This document shows, one piece after another, positions 21,441 to 30,889 of a stretch of DNA of 64,000 bases. The position numbers and the translations under genes are program-made. Origin of the DNA: Poecilobothrus nobilitatus. Taxonomy: Eukaryota; Arthropoda; Insecta; Diptera; Dolichopodidae. The notes beneath the pieces are model-generated. The model ran no database searches. It saw only the letters and a list, made by a program, of their open reading frames with translations, and was not told the DNA's origin. The stretch covers positions 271,888,472 through 271,952,471 of the forward strand of contig OX352773.1 in the NCBI GenBank assembly GCA_947095535.1, in the 5' to 3' direction. Each line of letters opens with the position of its first letter. Within the stretch, counting starts at the first letter, position 1.

Positions 21441-22600
21441 GTATCATTTTAATTTTAATAAAAACAGACTTTTTTTTTGAAATATTAAATATATTTTTAT
21501 TTTAATTTATTACAAATAGGTTCCGGTTAATAATGAAAAATTATGTCGGCCAAGTGGCCCCCTCTACTACTTCGGCAGACTTTCAATCTTTTACCAAAAT
21601 TCTGAATCACGTTGTTCAATAAACTGTTCTCAATGGTTGAAATCTGCTCGATAATGCGATGAGAAATCAATATAATAATGAGAAATAATGCGATCTTTGA
21701 ACTTTTCCTTCAAAAGATCCATTGTTTCTCTTGCTGTGTGGCAAGTGGCACCGTCCTGTTGAAACCACATATTCTCTACGTCCAAATCATCAATTTCCCC
21801 CACAAAAAGCTTCGGATCATCTCCCTGTAGCGATTTCCATTGACCGTAATCGCATTTCCATTTGCGTTTTCAAAAAAATATGGTCCGATGATTCCTCCTG
21901 ACCACAAACCACACCAAACCGTAACTTTTTGTGGATGTACTGATTGCTCTAAGATAAGCCTTGGATTCTCTTCACCCCAAATGCGGCAATTCTGTTTATT
22001 GACGTAGCCATTGAGCTGGAAATGAGCTACGTCGGTGAAGATTATTTTGTTAAAAAAATTCTCATTTTCTTCTTGTTTTTCGATTGCCCAAGAAACGAAT
22101 TGCCGACGTAATGCATGGTCAGTTGGTTTTAATTCTTGCGTCAGCTGGATCTTATAAGCCTTTAAATGGAGATCACGATGCAAAATGTTGATGTGGATGG
22201 TTTGATGTTTAATTGCTGCGAACGATGACGAATGGAAGTTTTTGGATCTTCTTCAACACTTCTGCTCACAGCTGCTACATTCTCGGTTGAACGGCCACTA
22301 CGTTGATAAATGTTGCCTCTGTTATCAAAAACAGATCCAGTTTCGAGAAATTTATCAACCATCAGGTTAATGGAACGATTTGTTGGAGCATTTTCTCTAC
22401 CAAATTTTGTTCGAAATTTCCTTAAACTTTTACCTAAAAACTTTTACCATTTTCAAAAAATGTTGTAATAACAAAAACACGTTACTCCTTCGTGTAACGT
22501 TCCATATTAACTAACCAGAATGTATTTAGAATATACCTAAAGAAACCTCGTATAAAAATTTCAGGTAGAAAAAGATGCCGGCAAAATCAAAATGATATGT
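21440..22600 (-). pseudogene. Mariner/Tc1-superfamily transposase, internally deleted, inserted in gypsy B
   Basis: DNA transposon that moves by cut-and-paste at TA sites. Minus-strand pieces: MVDKFLETGSVFDNR and RSGRSTENVAAVSRSVEEDP (22362-22250, helix-turn-helix region); then HRDLHLKAYKIQLTQELKP, NKIIFTDVAHFQLNGYVNKQ with the first catalytic Asp, VTVWCGLWSGGIIGPYFF (22183-21850), and after a frame shift MWFQQDGATCHTARETMD near 21770-21720 with the second catalytic Asp. The segment normally holding the third acidic residue (the WPPRS region) is missing. Inverted ends are suggested by TATCATTTTAATTTTA near 21442 and its mirror near 22583-22598. Length about 1.16 kb fits the family. Confidence 0.85.
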
Positions 22601-22609
22601 TTTTTGTTT

Positions 22610-23410
22610 TAGTATGTAATTTTCTATTTTTCAATCGGTATATATAGTACCGGACGATACGACGTGTTCATTGACGCGAATTATTTTACAGATAATGTCT
22701 GAGTTTATATATTCTGGGTCGGACTGCATTTAATTCGGCGATTAGTCTTTCTATTCTTTCGGCATATTTCTGCAAAGGTCTTTGTGCTTGTACACTTGAT
22801 CTAAGCTCTGCCTGTATTATAGCTTGTGGAGGCGTGAATAATTTTTTTTTTTTTTGCGACTGCTATAAGGAGCATAGGGCATCCACTAAGTCATTTATCA
22901 TTCATATTTGACTAAGAATCATTATTTCACTAAGCCGTTGATTACTAGGCTGTAGCTATTGTACAAGATTAGGCGTTTCTTTAGTTCTACGCCATATTCT
23001 ATTATCTTACACAAGAATTATATTTTATTATATATTACAATATGATATTAATTATAATTTATAAGACAAACATATATTTATTTTTAATTTAATTATATTC
23101 TACTAATTATATATTATAAGAATAATCTATATTATTTTTTTATTAATCTATATGACCCAGCCGGGGTTTGAACCCAGACCTATCGTATGAAAGGTTGGTG
23201 TCTTAACCACTTCACCATTGGCTGGATGCGTGAATAATTATGCATCATTAAAAGCTTTTATGAATTCTGTCAATGTCTTTGGTATGCTAATGCCTACAAG
23301 TTTGTTCTTTGGCTTATCTGTCAGTCTGATACTGTATATAAACTCTGTCAGTTTTTTTTGGTCTGCTTCTTTTATAGCAATGAAAATACTTATATACAGA
23401 ATCAATAGGG
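22610..23410 (-). pseudogene. Gypsy B Gag fragment, split by SINE1
   Basis: Minus-strand reading: KLTEFIYSIRLTDKPKNKLV and ISIPKTLTEFIKAFNDA (23370-23228), then, after the SINE, PPQAIIQAELRSSVQAQRP and LQKYAERIERLIAELNAVRP (22835-22710). This alpha-helical, Q- and R-rich sequence is typical of the capsid part of 412/17.6-type Gag, which assembles the particle. Lies upstream of gypsy B protease/Pol with the mariner between, so the order Gag-Pol is kept. No zinc knuckle is seen. Confidence 0.65.
22844..23227 (-). mobile_element. SINE1 copy a (tRNA-derived), inserted in gypsy B gag
   Basis: On the minus strand the head at 23227 reads CCAGCCAATGGTGAAGTGG (A box TGGTGAAGTGG) and then the B box GGTTCAAACCCC near 23165. 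This is followed by about 270 bases of AT-rich body, a conserved end (GCCCTATGCTCCTTATAGC near 22865) and an A tail (T run from 22844). A perfect 12-bp target duplication GCGTGAATAATT flanks it at 22832-22843 and 23228-23239. Confidence 0.93.
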
Positions 23411-24529
23411 TAGTCATGGCCGGTTAGTTTGGAGCGTTTTGTTGTCATTAGAGGATCAGAAGATGGTTTTTGGAACAAAAAACACTTCAAGTTGTATGGC
23501 AGCTATGACTTCCTGTGAACCTTTGAAAATATTTATATACAGAATCAATAGGGTTGTTTAAATCTGTATGTCCTTAATATGTACGCCAGTAATTTATAAA
23601 AAAGTATATAAGAAGAAACAAATATTTTTTTTGTATATATAATTCTGTATAATAATTTTTAATGTATAAATTTTCTGTATACATATATTTATTACATATT
23701 TCATATTTTTAATAATTTATAAATTTATATAAAAACAATAATTTATTGAAAGCTTTAAATTTTGACTTATTACTTTTTTAACTAATTTACTTTCTTACTT
23801 ATTTTACTTTCAATCTACTTTCTTACTTAATTTAGTTTTAATTTATTTTATTTAATTTACGTATTCGATGTTAATCGATCGAATGTTACTGCGGGAAAGA
23901 ATTTTAAAAATATAAAAATTTATAATTAAAATTTACTAACGCTAAATCTAATCTTATTTTACACCAACGATTTAGTATAACTTATAATTCTTATTACAAC
24001 TACTAGATATAGAGCTCATTGACCTTAAACAATTTTAATATACAATTTGTGTATAGTATATAATGATTAGATAATTCTAAAAGCTATATAAGAAACATAT
24101 AATATGTAGTACATAAAGAAATAAAATTAATAGTAATTTACAAATTAAAGTGCCATCTTGTGTTAGAAATATAATTTACATGGTTTTATATTTAATTAAA
24201 TTTAATATATCTTTTCGATAATCGATAGGCGATTTTATTGATATAATAAAATATTAATAATTAAATCAACCTTGTATTGTGTAAACAAGAAAGAGAAAGA
24301 TAAGTAAATTAAATTACAATAACTATAAATTATTAATTTTAACATAATTTTTAGATTCAGAACATTATTTGCAGCTGCTGATTCCCATGATGTTGATTCT
24401 GGAATGCAAGCATGCAATGCCCTTCCAAAGTGATGGGCCCGTTTCCTCTCGGATGTGGGCCATTTCATTGAACAGTTAAGTGACAATAAAACAATATTAT
24501 TTCTAGATTACCAGACTGGCGTATGCTAC
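23411..24529. other. Intergenic with a short direct repeat and an inverted-repeat partner
   Basis: No supported gene. A segment CTTATATACAGAATCAATAG near 23389 recurs near 23531 (spacing about 142). The stretch 23620-23785 is the reverse complement of 29938-30092. The patch 24355-24480 is richer in G and C and opens a frame, but I cannot identify it. Confidence 0.5.
23620..23785 (+). repeat. Repeat E (partner of 29938-30092)
   Basis: Shared phrases in opposite orientation: GTATATATAATTCTGTATAA, AAACAATAATTTATTGAAAG and TTTTGACTTATTA. At 29.9 kb the same sequence is wedged between two H1 pieces. Confidence 0.75.
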
Positions 24530-24805
24530 GCGAAACCTTGCCAACATATAAAAAAGTATATTTTATTTCTATACAAGCTAGTAATTATTGAAGCTAAGTG
24601 TTTCAAATTTTGCGAAATCATGTCGAGTTACAGGCCAACAACACTTATAAAATTTGGTTGTGCTGGGGCGACAGGTTCGCGTAGCTGCCAATTGCCATAC
24701 AACTTCTCTTTTTAAATGTAAATAGTTATATAGAAACAGGATATATTACGGGTATCGGTATGGTTGACATAGTCTCTACAGCACTCTTCTTCGTTTTAAA
24801 AATAA
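24530..24805 (-). repeat. H3 element, 5' fragment
   Basis: Minus-strand start near 24800 (AACGAAGAAGAGTGCTGTAG, then GACTATGTCAACC and ATACCCGTAATATATCCTG), followed by parts of the H3 phrase (TTGTATGGCAATTGGCAGC, TGTTGGCCTGTAACTCGAC). Truncated after about one and a half repeat units. Confidence 0.75.
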
Positions 24806-25089
24806 AATTTAAGGGTAGATCTTTAAAATTTATAATAAATGTGCAAAATAATTTTCTTGCAATTCACAAAATTATTTGTTGAAGTTTGCACCAAAATTTA
24901 TATTATGATTTATATAATATTCTGTATGCACCACAATTTCAATAATAATGCAGTTTTTTCATTCAAATCAAATTTTTCTTTTTTAAATTTATTAAAAATT
25001 AGAAATCTGATTGCTGATTTACGTATTAATTCAAATATGTTGCAAAGTTCAAAGAATTTTAGAAAATATTTCGTCAGTCCGTAAATTTG

Positions 25090-25215
25090 ATTTTTAATAA
25101 AATTTCAAACTTAGATATTTATTTATATGTGAAATTGTAAAAAAAAATTTTTTTAATTTTGCTACAAGTCACAATTTTAAACAGTTTTATTGTCTTTTGG
25201 AAATGTGCGCATATA
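25090..25215 (+). repeat. RepA right-end fragment
   Basis: GAAATTGT, 'gctacaagtcacaattttaa', CAGTTTTATTG and TTTTGGAAATGTGCGC at 25197 match the right edge of RepA at 12950-13022. The RTE-like LINE begins just beyond. Confidence 0.75.
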
Positions 25216-28200
25216 ATAGGCGGCTACAAACAGCGTCTGTTCCCTAAAAGGGCGGCTGAATCATAAAGAAGGAAAACTACCGAAACCCCTTTAGAAGGCA
25301 ACGGGAAACCACTGAAGTATACTCTCAAGAAAACTACATGGATACAGTAGAAAATCAACGGCCCTCAGTCTCCGGCAAAATGAGGGTGCTAAGAATCCTC
25401 GGAGGTAAAACAAAAAAACATAAAACTATTAAAATAGGAACGTGGAATGTTAGAAACCTCTATGAAGCTGGAAAATTTGATAATACAGTTCAAGAAATGA
25501 AAAGGCTGAACGTAGACATTCTGGGAATAAATGAAACCTGGTGGCCTGACTCCGGCCAATTCCAAAGTGATGATGTCACCATGTATTATTTCGGCAATAA
25601 CAACAACAACCATAGAGGTGGTGTAGGGATAATTCTGTCTAGTAACATAGCAAAATGTGTGAAAAACTTCGTTCCAGTTTCAGATCGTATGATGATGCTA
25701 AAAATAAATACCAAGCCTCTAAACATCAATATCATCCAAGTTTACCCTCCTACAGTTGATAAGCCTGACGAAGACATTGAAATATTCTACGCTGAAATAT
25801 TAGAGGTACTTAAACCTACAAAAGCTCACGGAATTAATATTATAATAGGCGACTTCAATGCTAAAATAGGCAATCAACCAGTAGATGGTACTGTAGGACC
25901 CTACGGATTGGGAAACAGAAACCATAGAGGAGACAGATTAATTCAATTCTGCCAAGAAGAAAAGTTTAAAATTTCTAATACGTGGTTCTGCCTCCCTGCA
26001 GAATATCATTCGGAATCAAATTGACTTCATTCTGATCAATAAAAGAAACAGTTCATCGTTTATAAAAGTCTCCACATATCCAGGACCAGATGTACCAAGC
26101 GATCATAATTTGCTCCTAGGTACAATGAGATACAAAGTTGCTGTATATAAAAAACCACCAAGAATACACAAAGTTGATGTCGAAAAATTAAAAAATGAGC
26201 GCATCAAAATGGAGACTGCTCTAGAAATAAATAATCAACTACAACAAATAAATCTAGGAGATACTAATATAAATACGCTGTGGAACCAAACTAAACCATT
26301 TTAAACAATGTGTTTAGAGAAAAACTAGGAATAACTCGACATGAACTGAAAAAAAAATGGATGACCGCAGAAATATTAGAACTTATGAATGAGAGACGTA
26401 TATATCGCAATGATCCGAATAATTATAATTACAAAGAATTACATAAAATAATTAGATCAAAGATCAGAAATGCTAAGAATGAGTGGATGAGAAAAGAATG
26501 TGAAGCTATCGAGCGACTCGTCAACTCCATGATAATTTCAACATACATAAAAAATATAAAGAAATATTCGGAAGTTACAGTAAAAGATGCACTTCCTCTC
26601 TTACTAATAACCGAGGTCAAATTTTCATTGAAGAGGAAGAAATTCGATCAATATGGGAAGAATATATTTAAAATCTTTTCTCAGATCCCACAAGATCGTA
26701 ATACAATGAACCCAGTCTATTGGAAACAATGTCTGGTCAGCCTATAACAACCGACGAAATTTTGATGGCTGTTAAAACATCAAAAAATAATAAAGCCCCA
26801 GATCCTGACAATCTCCCAGTTGAAATTTTGAAATTAATTGATGATACCAACATTCACATTCTAGAACATATCTTCAAACCTATTTACAATACTGGGGAAT
26901 ACCCAATCGACTGGTTAAAATCCACATTTATTGCTCTACCTAAGAAACAAATTGCCAAAAAATGCAACGAACACCGTTTGATTAGCCTAATGAGCCACAC
27001 TCTTAAAATATTTCTAAAAATATTACACAATAGAATCTCCAGAAAAATTGAGTCAAACATAAGTGATACCCACTTCGGATTTCGTCAAAGTCTAGGAACG
27101 CGCGAAGCTCTTTTCTGCACACAAGTACTAGAGCAAAACTGTAAAGATTTAAAAAAAGATGTCTTCCTTTGCTTTATTGATTACGAAAAAGCATTTGACA
27201 TAGTGCAACACGATAAATTAATGGAAATCCTGCTCACGCTGAATCTAGATAAAAAAGATATTCGATGCATTAAAAACTTATATTGGCAACAAAGAGCTGA
27301 AGTCAGAACCAATGAAACAACAACTGCGGAAATTAATATACTTAGAGGAGTAAGACAGGGTTGTATTCTATCACCAATACTCTTTAACATATAGTCAGAA
27401 AACATATTTGAAGAAAGTATCATTAATACTGAAATGGGAATTAATGTTAACGGAGTTTATATCAACAACATCAGATACGCGAATGATACAACCTTGATAG
27501 CTGACAATATATTAGACCTACAACATCTTGTCGAAAGAGTCTATCATCACAGCAAAAACTATGGTCTCAACATCAATATTGCGAAAACCAAATTTATGAT
27601 AGTAAGTAGAGACAAAAATACACACAATAACGTTAAATTATTCTGCGGTAACAACGAGATTGAACGTGTAGGAAACTATAAATATCTTCGATACTTACTA
27701 GATGAAGATTGGAACTCCAATAAAGAGGTTAAACGAAGAATTATGATGGCAAGGAATTCTTTCGATAAATTTAAAAAACTATTGAGTGACCGAAACTTGA
27801 ATGTCAAACTAAAACTTCGATTCACAAAATGCTATGTGTGGTCGACCCTATTATATGGTGTGGAAACCTGGACACTAAAAGTGGATGCAATGAATAAACT
27901 AGAGGCTTTCGAGATGTGGTGCTATTGCCGCTTACTTAAAATAAAATGGACAGATAGAGTCACAAACGAAGAGGTGCTTCGAATACTAAATCGAATAGAT
28001 CGAATACTTTTAACAACAGTAAAAGATCGTAAAATAGCCTACTTCGGTCATATAATGAGGAATCCAAAGTACCAAATGCTGCAATTAATTGTCCAAGGTA
28101 GAATCGAAGGAAGACGCGGTGTGGGCAGAAAACAATTGTTCTGGTTACGAAACATCAAAAACTGGACAGGCATTAGAACAATTGGCTGACTAGTACACAA

Positions 28201-28316
28201 AGCCAGAAACAGAGTTGAATATGCCAACCTAGCCCTACAATAAAAAAAAAAAAAACCCTCCTGATATAGTCACCGTACTTCCAGTCATGGATTGGCAGTA
28301 GAAGAAGAAGAAGAAT
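25216..28316 (+). pseudogene. LINE-RTE: RTE/BovB-like non-LTR retrotransposon, near full length, decayed
   Basis: The 5' leader (GGCAACGGGAAACCACTGAA near 25299) precedes an ATG at 25338. APE endonuclease: KIGTWNVRNLYEAGKFD, DILGINETWW, HRGGVGIILS, INIIIGDFNAKIG (25430-25880), frame shift near 26000, QIDFILINKR and SDHNLLLGT (26010-26125). The frame shifts again near 26290 and 26720. RT: NKAPDPDNLPVEILK (26790), HFGFRQSLGTREALF, CFIDYEKAFDIVQHDKL, RGVRQGCILSPILFNI then a stop at 27392, NNIRYANDTTLIAD (27460). Thumb and C-terminus: LYGVETWTLK, LEAFEMWCYCRLLKIKW, IAYFGHIMRNPKY, GRRGVGRKQ. It ends in (GAA)n at 28300-28315. The catalytic YADD is YAND, so it would be inactive even if repaired. Clade call is by motif style. 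Confidence 0.9.
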
Positions 28317-28876
28317 TTACTGCTACAAGAAGTTGAAATTAAGTGTACCACCATTAATTGACAAGCTAACAATGTTCGTACACTAGATTAAAAAAAAAAA
28401 CTAAAAATGAATTATTATTCTTTTTCAAAATGAAAAATTTGGTGAGTTTCGCTTTCCAGCCATATTGTATATTTTTTTTTGTAAACTTGTTAACGTGAAT
28501 TTGTGTGACTATGGAAATCAATGCTTTTACTTAAAATTATCTCCCCTTCTTAATTTTACCTTTTCCAAATGTTTGTACGTAAGTACGTACAATATGTATC
28601 TTTAACATTTTGAATTGTAAATTTTAAAATTACCTCAACTCTAAAATTATATTTTGATAGAATTTTTAAAACGATATAAAAAAAGACTCATTTAACTACT
28701 CTTACCATAAGTTTACAAAAACAACAACAAGGCGTTTAAAAATTTAGAAATAAAAATAAATAAAAAACTTAATGATAAGAATTGTTTTAGCCCAAATTAT
28801 ATTGCTGTTTAGCAAATATTGTAATTATGACTCATTTTACAGATTTGTTTTTTATAGTTATTAAAGAATATTCTTA
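28317..28876. other. Intergenic, no gene seen
   Basis: AT-rich spacer between the LINE tail and the H1 element. Nothing recognised. Confidence 0.5.
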
Positions 28877-29937
28877 AAAAACAAGTAAATGTAACAGTAA
28901 GTCGATGCAACCGACTTATTTATACCCTACATCTAAACAATTCAAATTAAATTAAAAATCCATAAGTTATTTTAGTTAGGTATTTAATATTAGCTAAAAC
29001 AATAAATGATTTTACAACATTTGTATAACATTTCAGATTTCTATCTTTATTAAATTCGAAGATATGCTTGTAAGGTCTTGGGAAGTGTGTGAAGGCACCC
29101 GGATCACCACCCCAATTCATCCCAAATTTTAGAGACATCATCAGAACAGGGTAGAATACTCTTATATCAAATTTCAAGTTTTTATATTTATTAATTTCGA
29201 AGATATGCTTGTTCGGTCTTGGGAGTTGTGTGGGAGATCCCCGAACAACCATTCCAATTCATCTGAAATTTTAGGCAAATCAGGGATTCAGAAAACAACA
29301 CCCTGGTATCAAATTTGGAGTTTCTATCTTTATTAATTTCGAAGATATGCTTGTTCGGTTTTGGGAGTTGTATGGGAGGTACCCGAACGATCACTCCAAT
29401 TCATCTCAAATTTTAGGCAAATAAGGGATTCAGGAAACAACACCATAATACTAAATTTGAAGTTTTTATCTTTATTAATTTCGAAGATATGCTTGTTTGG
29501 TTTTGAAAGTTGTATGGGAGCTACCCGAACAACCACTCCAATTCATCTCAAATTTTAGGCATATCAGGGATTCAGGAAAACACAGCTTCGTACAAAATTT
29601 TAAGTTTCTATCTTTATTAATTTCGAAGATATGCGTATTCTGTTTTGGGAGTTGTATGGGAGGTACCCGAACGCATGGTCCAATTTCGCCCATTTACAAT
29701 CCCCGCCTTACCTTAGTCCTTGTTAACCTACAGTATAAATTTCATCAAGATAGCATTATTATTTTTTGAGTTATCGTGCATACGGGCGGACGGACGGACA
29801 TCGCTAAATCGACTCCGGCGGTGATCCTGATTCAGAATATATATACATGTCTATACCTAACTCGCTTCCTTTTGGTGGTTACAAACACCATACCAAAGTT
29901 AATATACCCTATACTTAATGTGTAGGGTATAAAAATA
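28877..29937 (+). mobile_element. H1 element, complete, non-autonomous (HINE/DINE-1-like)
   Basis: Starts AAAACAAGTAAATG, followed at once by a perfect hairpin TAAGTCG...CGACTTA (28898-28918) and TATACCCTACA. The centre is a 142-bp tandem repeat (see 29057-29765). Then come a GGAC run (29787-29800), AACTCGCTTCC, and the terminal pair ATACCCTAT...GTAGGGTATAAAA at 29908-29933. This plan (subterminal inverted motifs, stem-loop, central tandem repeats, short microsatellite) is that reported for Helentron-derived HINE/DINE-1 elements of Diptera. The identification is inferred from structure; no protein is encoded, although chance frames run through the repeats. Confidence 0.75.
29057..29765 (+). 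repeat. 142-bp tandem repeat inside H1, 5 units
   Basis: CGAAGATATG occurs at 29057, 29199, 29340, 29482 and 29624. Each unit has GTTGTATGGGAGGTACCCGA (or close), then ATTCATCTCAAATTTTAGGC, then a variable part. Unit similarity is high but not perfect. The chance reading frames of about 67 codons here are only this repeat read on both strands. Confidence 0.95.
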
Positions 29938-30092
29938 ATAAGTCAAAAATTAAAGCTTTCAATAAATTATTGTTTTTATATAAAATTTATAAATTATTAA
30001 AATCTGAAATAAGAAGTGTAATAAATATATACAGAAAATGTATACATTAGAAGTTATTATACAGAATTATATATACAAAAAAAATATTTGGA
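29938..30092 (-). repeat. Repeat E copy (partner of 23620-23785)
   Basis: Reverse complement of the 23.6-kb stretch (CTTTCAATAAATTATTG, TTATACAGAATTATATATAC). It sits exactly between the end of H1 and the inverted H1 piece. Confidence 0.75.
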
Positions 30093-30813
30093 TTTTGGAA
30101 GCTTCCGAACGAGCCTCAGAGCAAATAATATTATCTTCAAAAGCAAAAAAGATATAACCTTTAAATTAGGTAGAATGGTGTTACTTCATGTTTGATTTAT
30201 GTTTCTGAAATTTGTGAGGATTTGGTCCATGGGTTGAAATCTTGAAAGCTTCCGGACGAGCTCCAGAGCAAACGAGTATATCTCCACAACCAACAAAGAT
30301 AGAACTTTTATTTTTAGTACAAAGGTGTTCTGTTATGTTTTCTTTTCTGCAAAATTGGAAACTGACATTTGAAAGAATTTGAACCATGGGTTCGTATTTT
30401 GGAAACTTCCGGACGATCACAAGAGCAACCAAAACCAACAAAAGTAGAACCTTTAAATTTAGTACAATGGTGTTCTGGCATGTTTTCTTTATGTTCCTGA
30501 GATAGATTCGATGAATTGGAATGGCAATTCGGGTACCTGACACACACCTCCCAAGGACTTGTTAGTCCTTCGAAATTAATAAAGATAGAAACTTAAAATT
30601 TTTTACAAAGGTGTCAAGAATATCCCAAGAAGATTCCTCTACGTTCTACATTCCATTACGTTCCTGAACTTCAAGTTGAATAAGACAGAAAAGGGAAGAA
30701 GTTCCAAACAGCTGCTAAAAAAACTTATGGATTTTTAATTTAATTCGAATTATTCAGGTGTAGGGTGTTAATAAGTCAGTTGCATCGACTTACTGTTACA
30801 ATTACTTGTTTTA
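30093..30813 (-). repeat. H1 element, 5' part, inverted
   Basis: On the minus strand it starts near 30813 with AAAACAAGTAATTGTAACAG, the hairpin stem (GTCGATGCAACTGAC, one mismatch), then ACACCCTACACC and the same 'aattaaaaatccataagtt' as at 28955-28973. The repeats inside (CTTCCGGACGA near 30252 and 30408; GGTGTTCTG near 30325 and 30469) are a divergent set of about 145-155 bp. It lacks the GGGTATAA end. Confidence 0.75.
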
Positions 30814-30889
30814 ATTATAAAATAGTATAGAACTTAAATTTCATTAGGTACTTATAAAAACAACAGAGTAGAGGTTTGATATGAATCAT

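Noticed and set aside
28947..29769. Six overlapping open frames of 65-101 codons on both strands with repeated sequences
   Set aside because: They are the 142-bp tandem repeat of H1 read in different frames. The frames on opposite strands mirror each other and there are no starts or splice sites that fit a gene.
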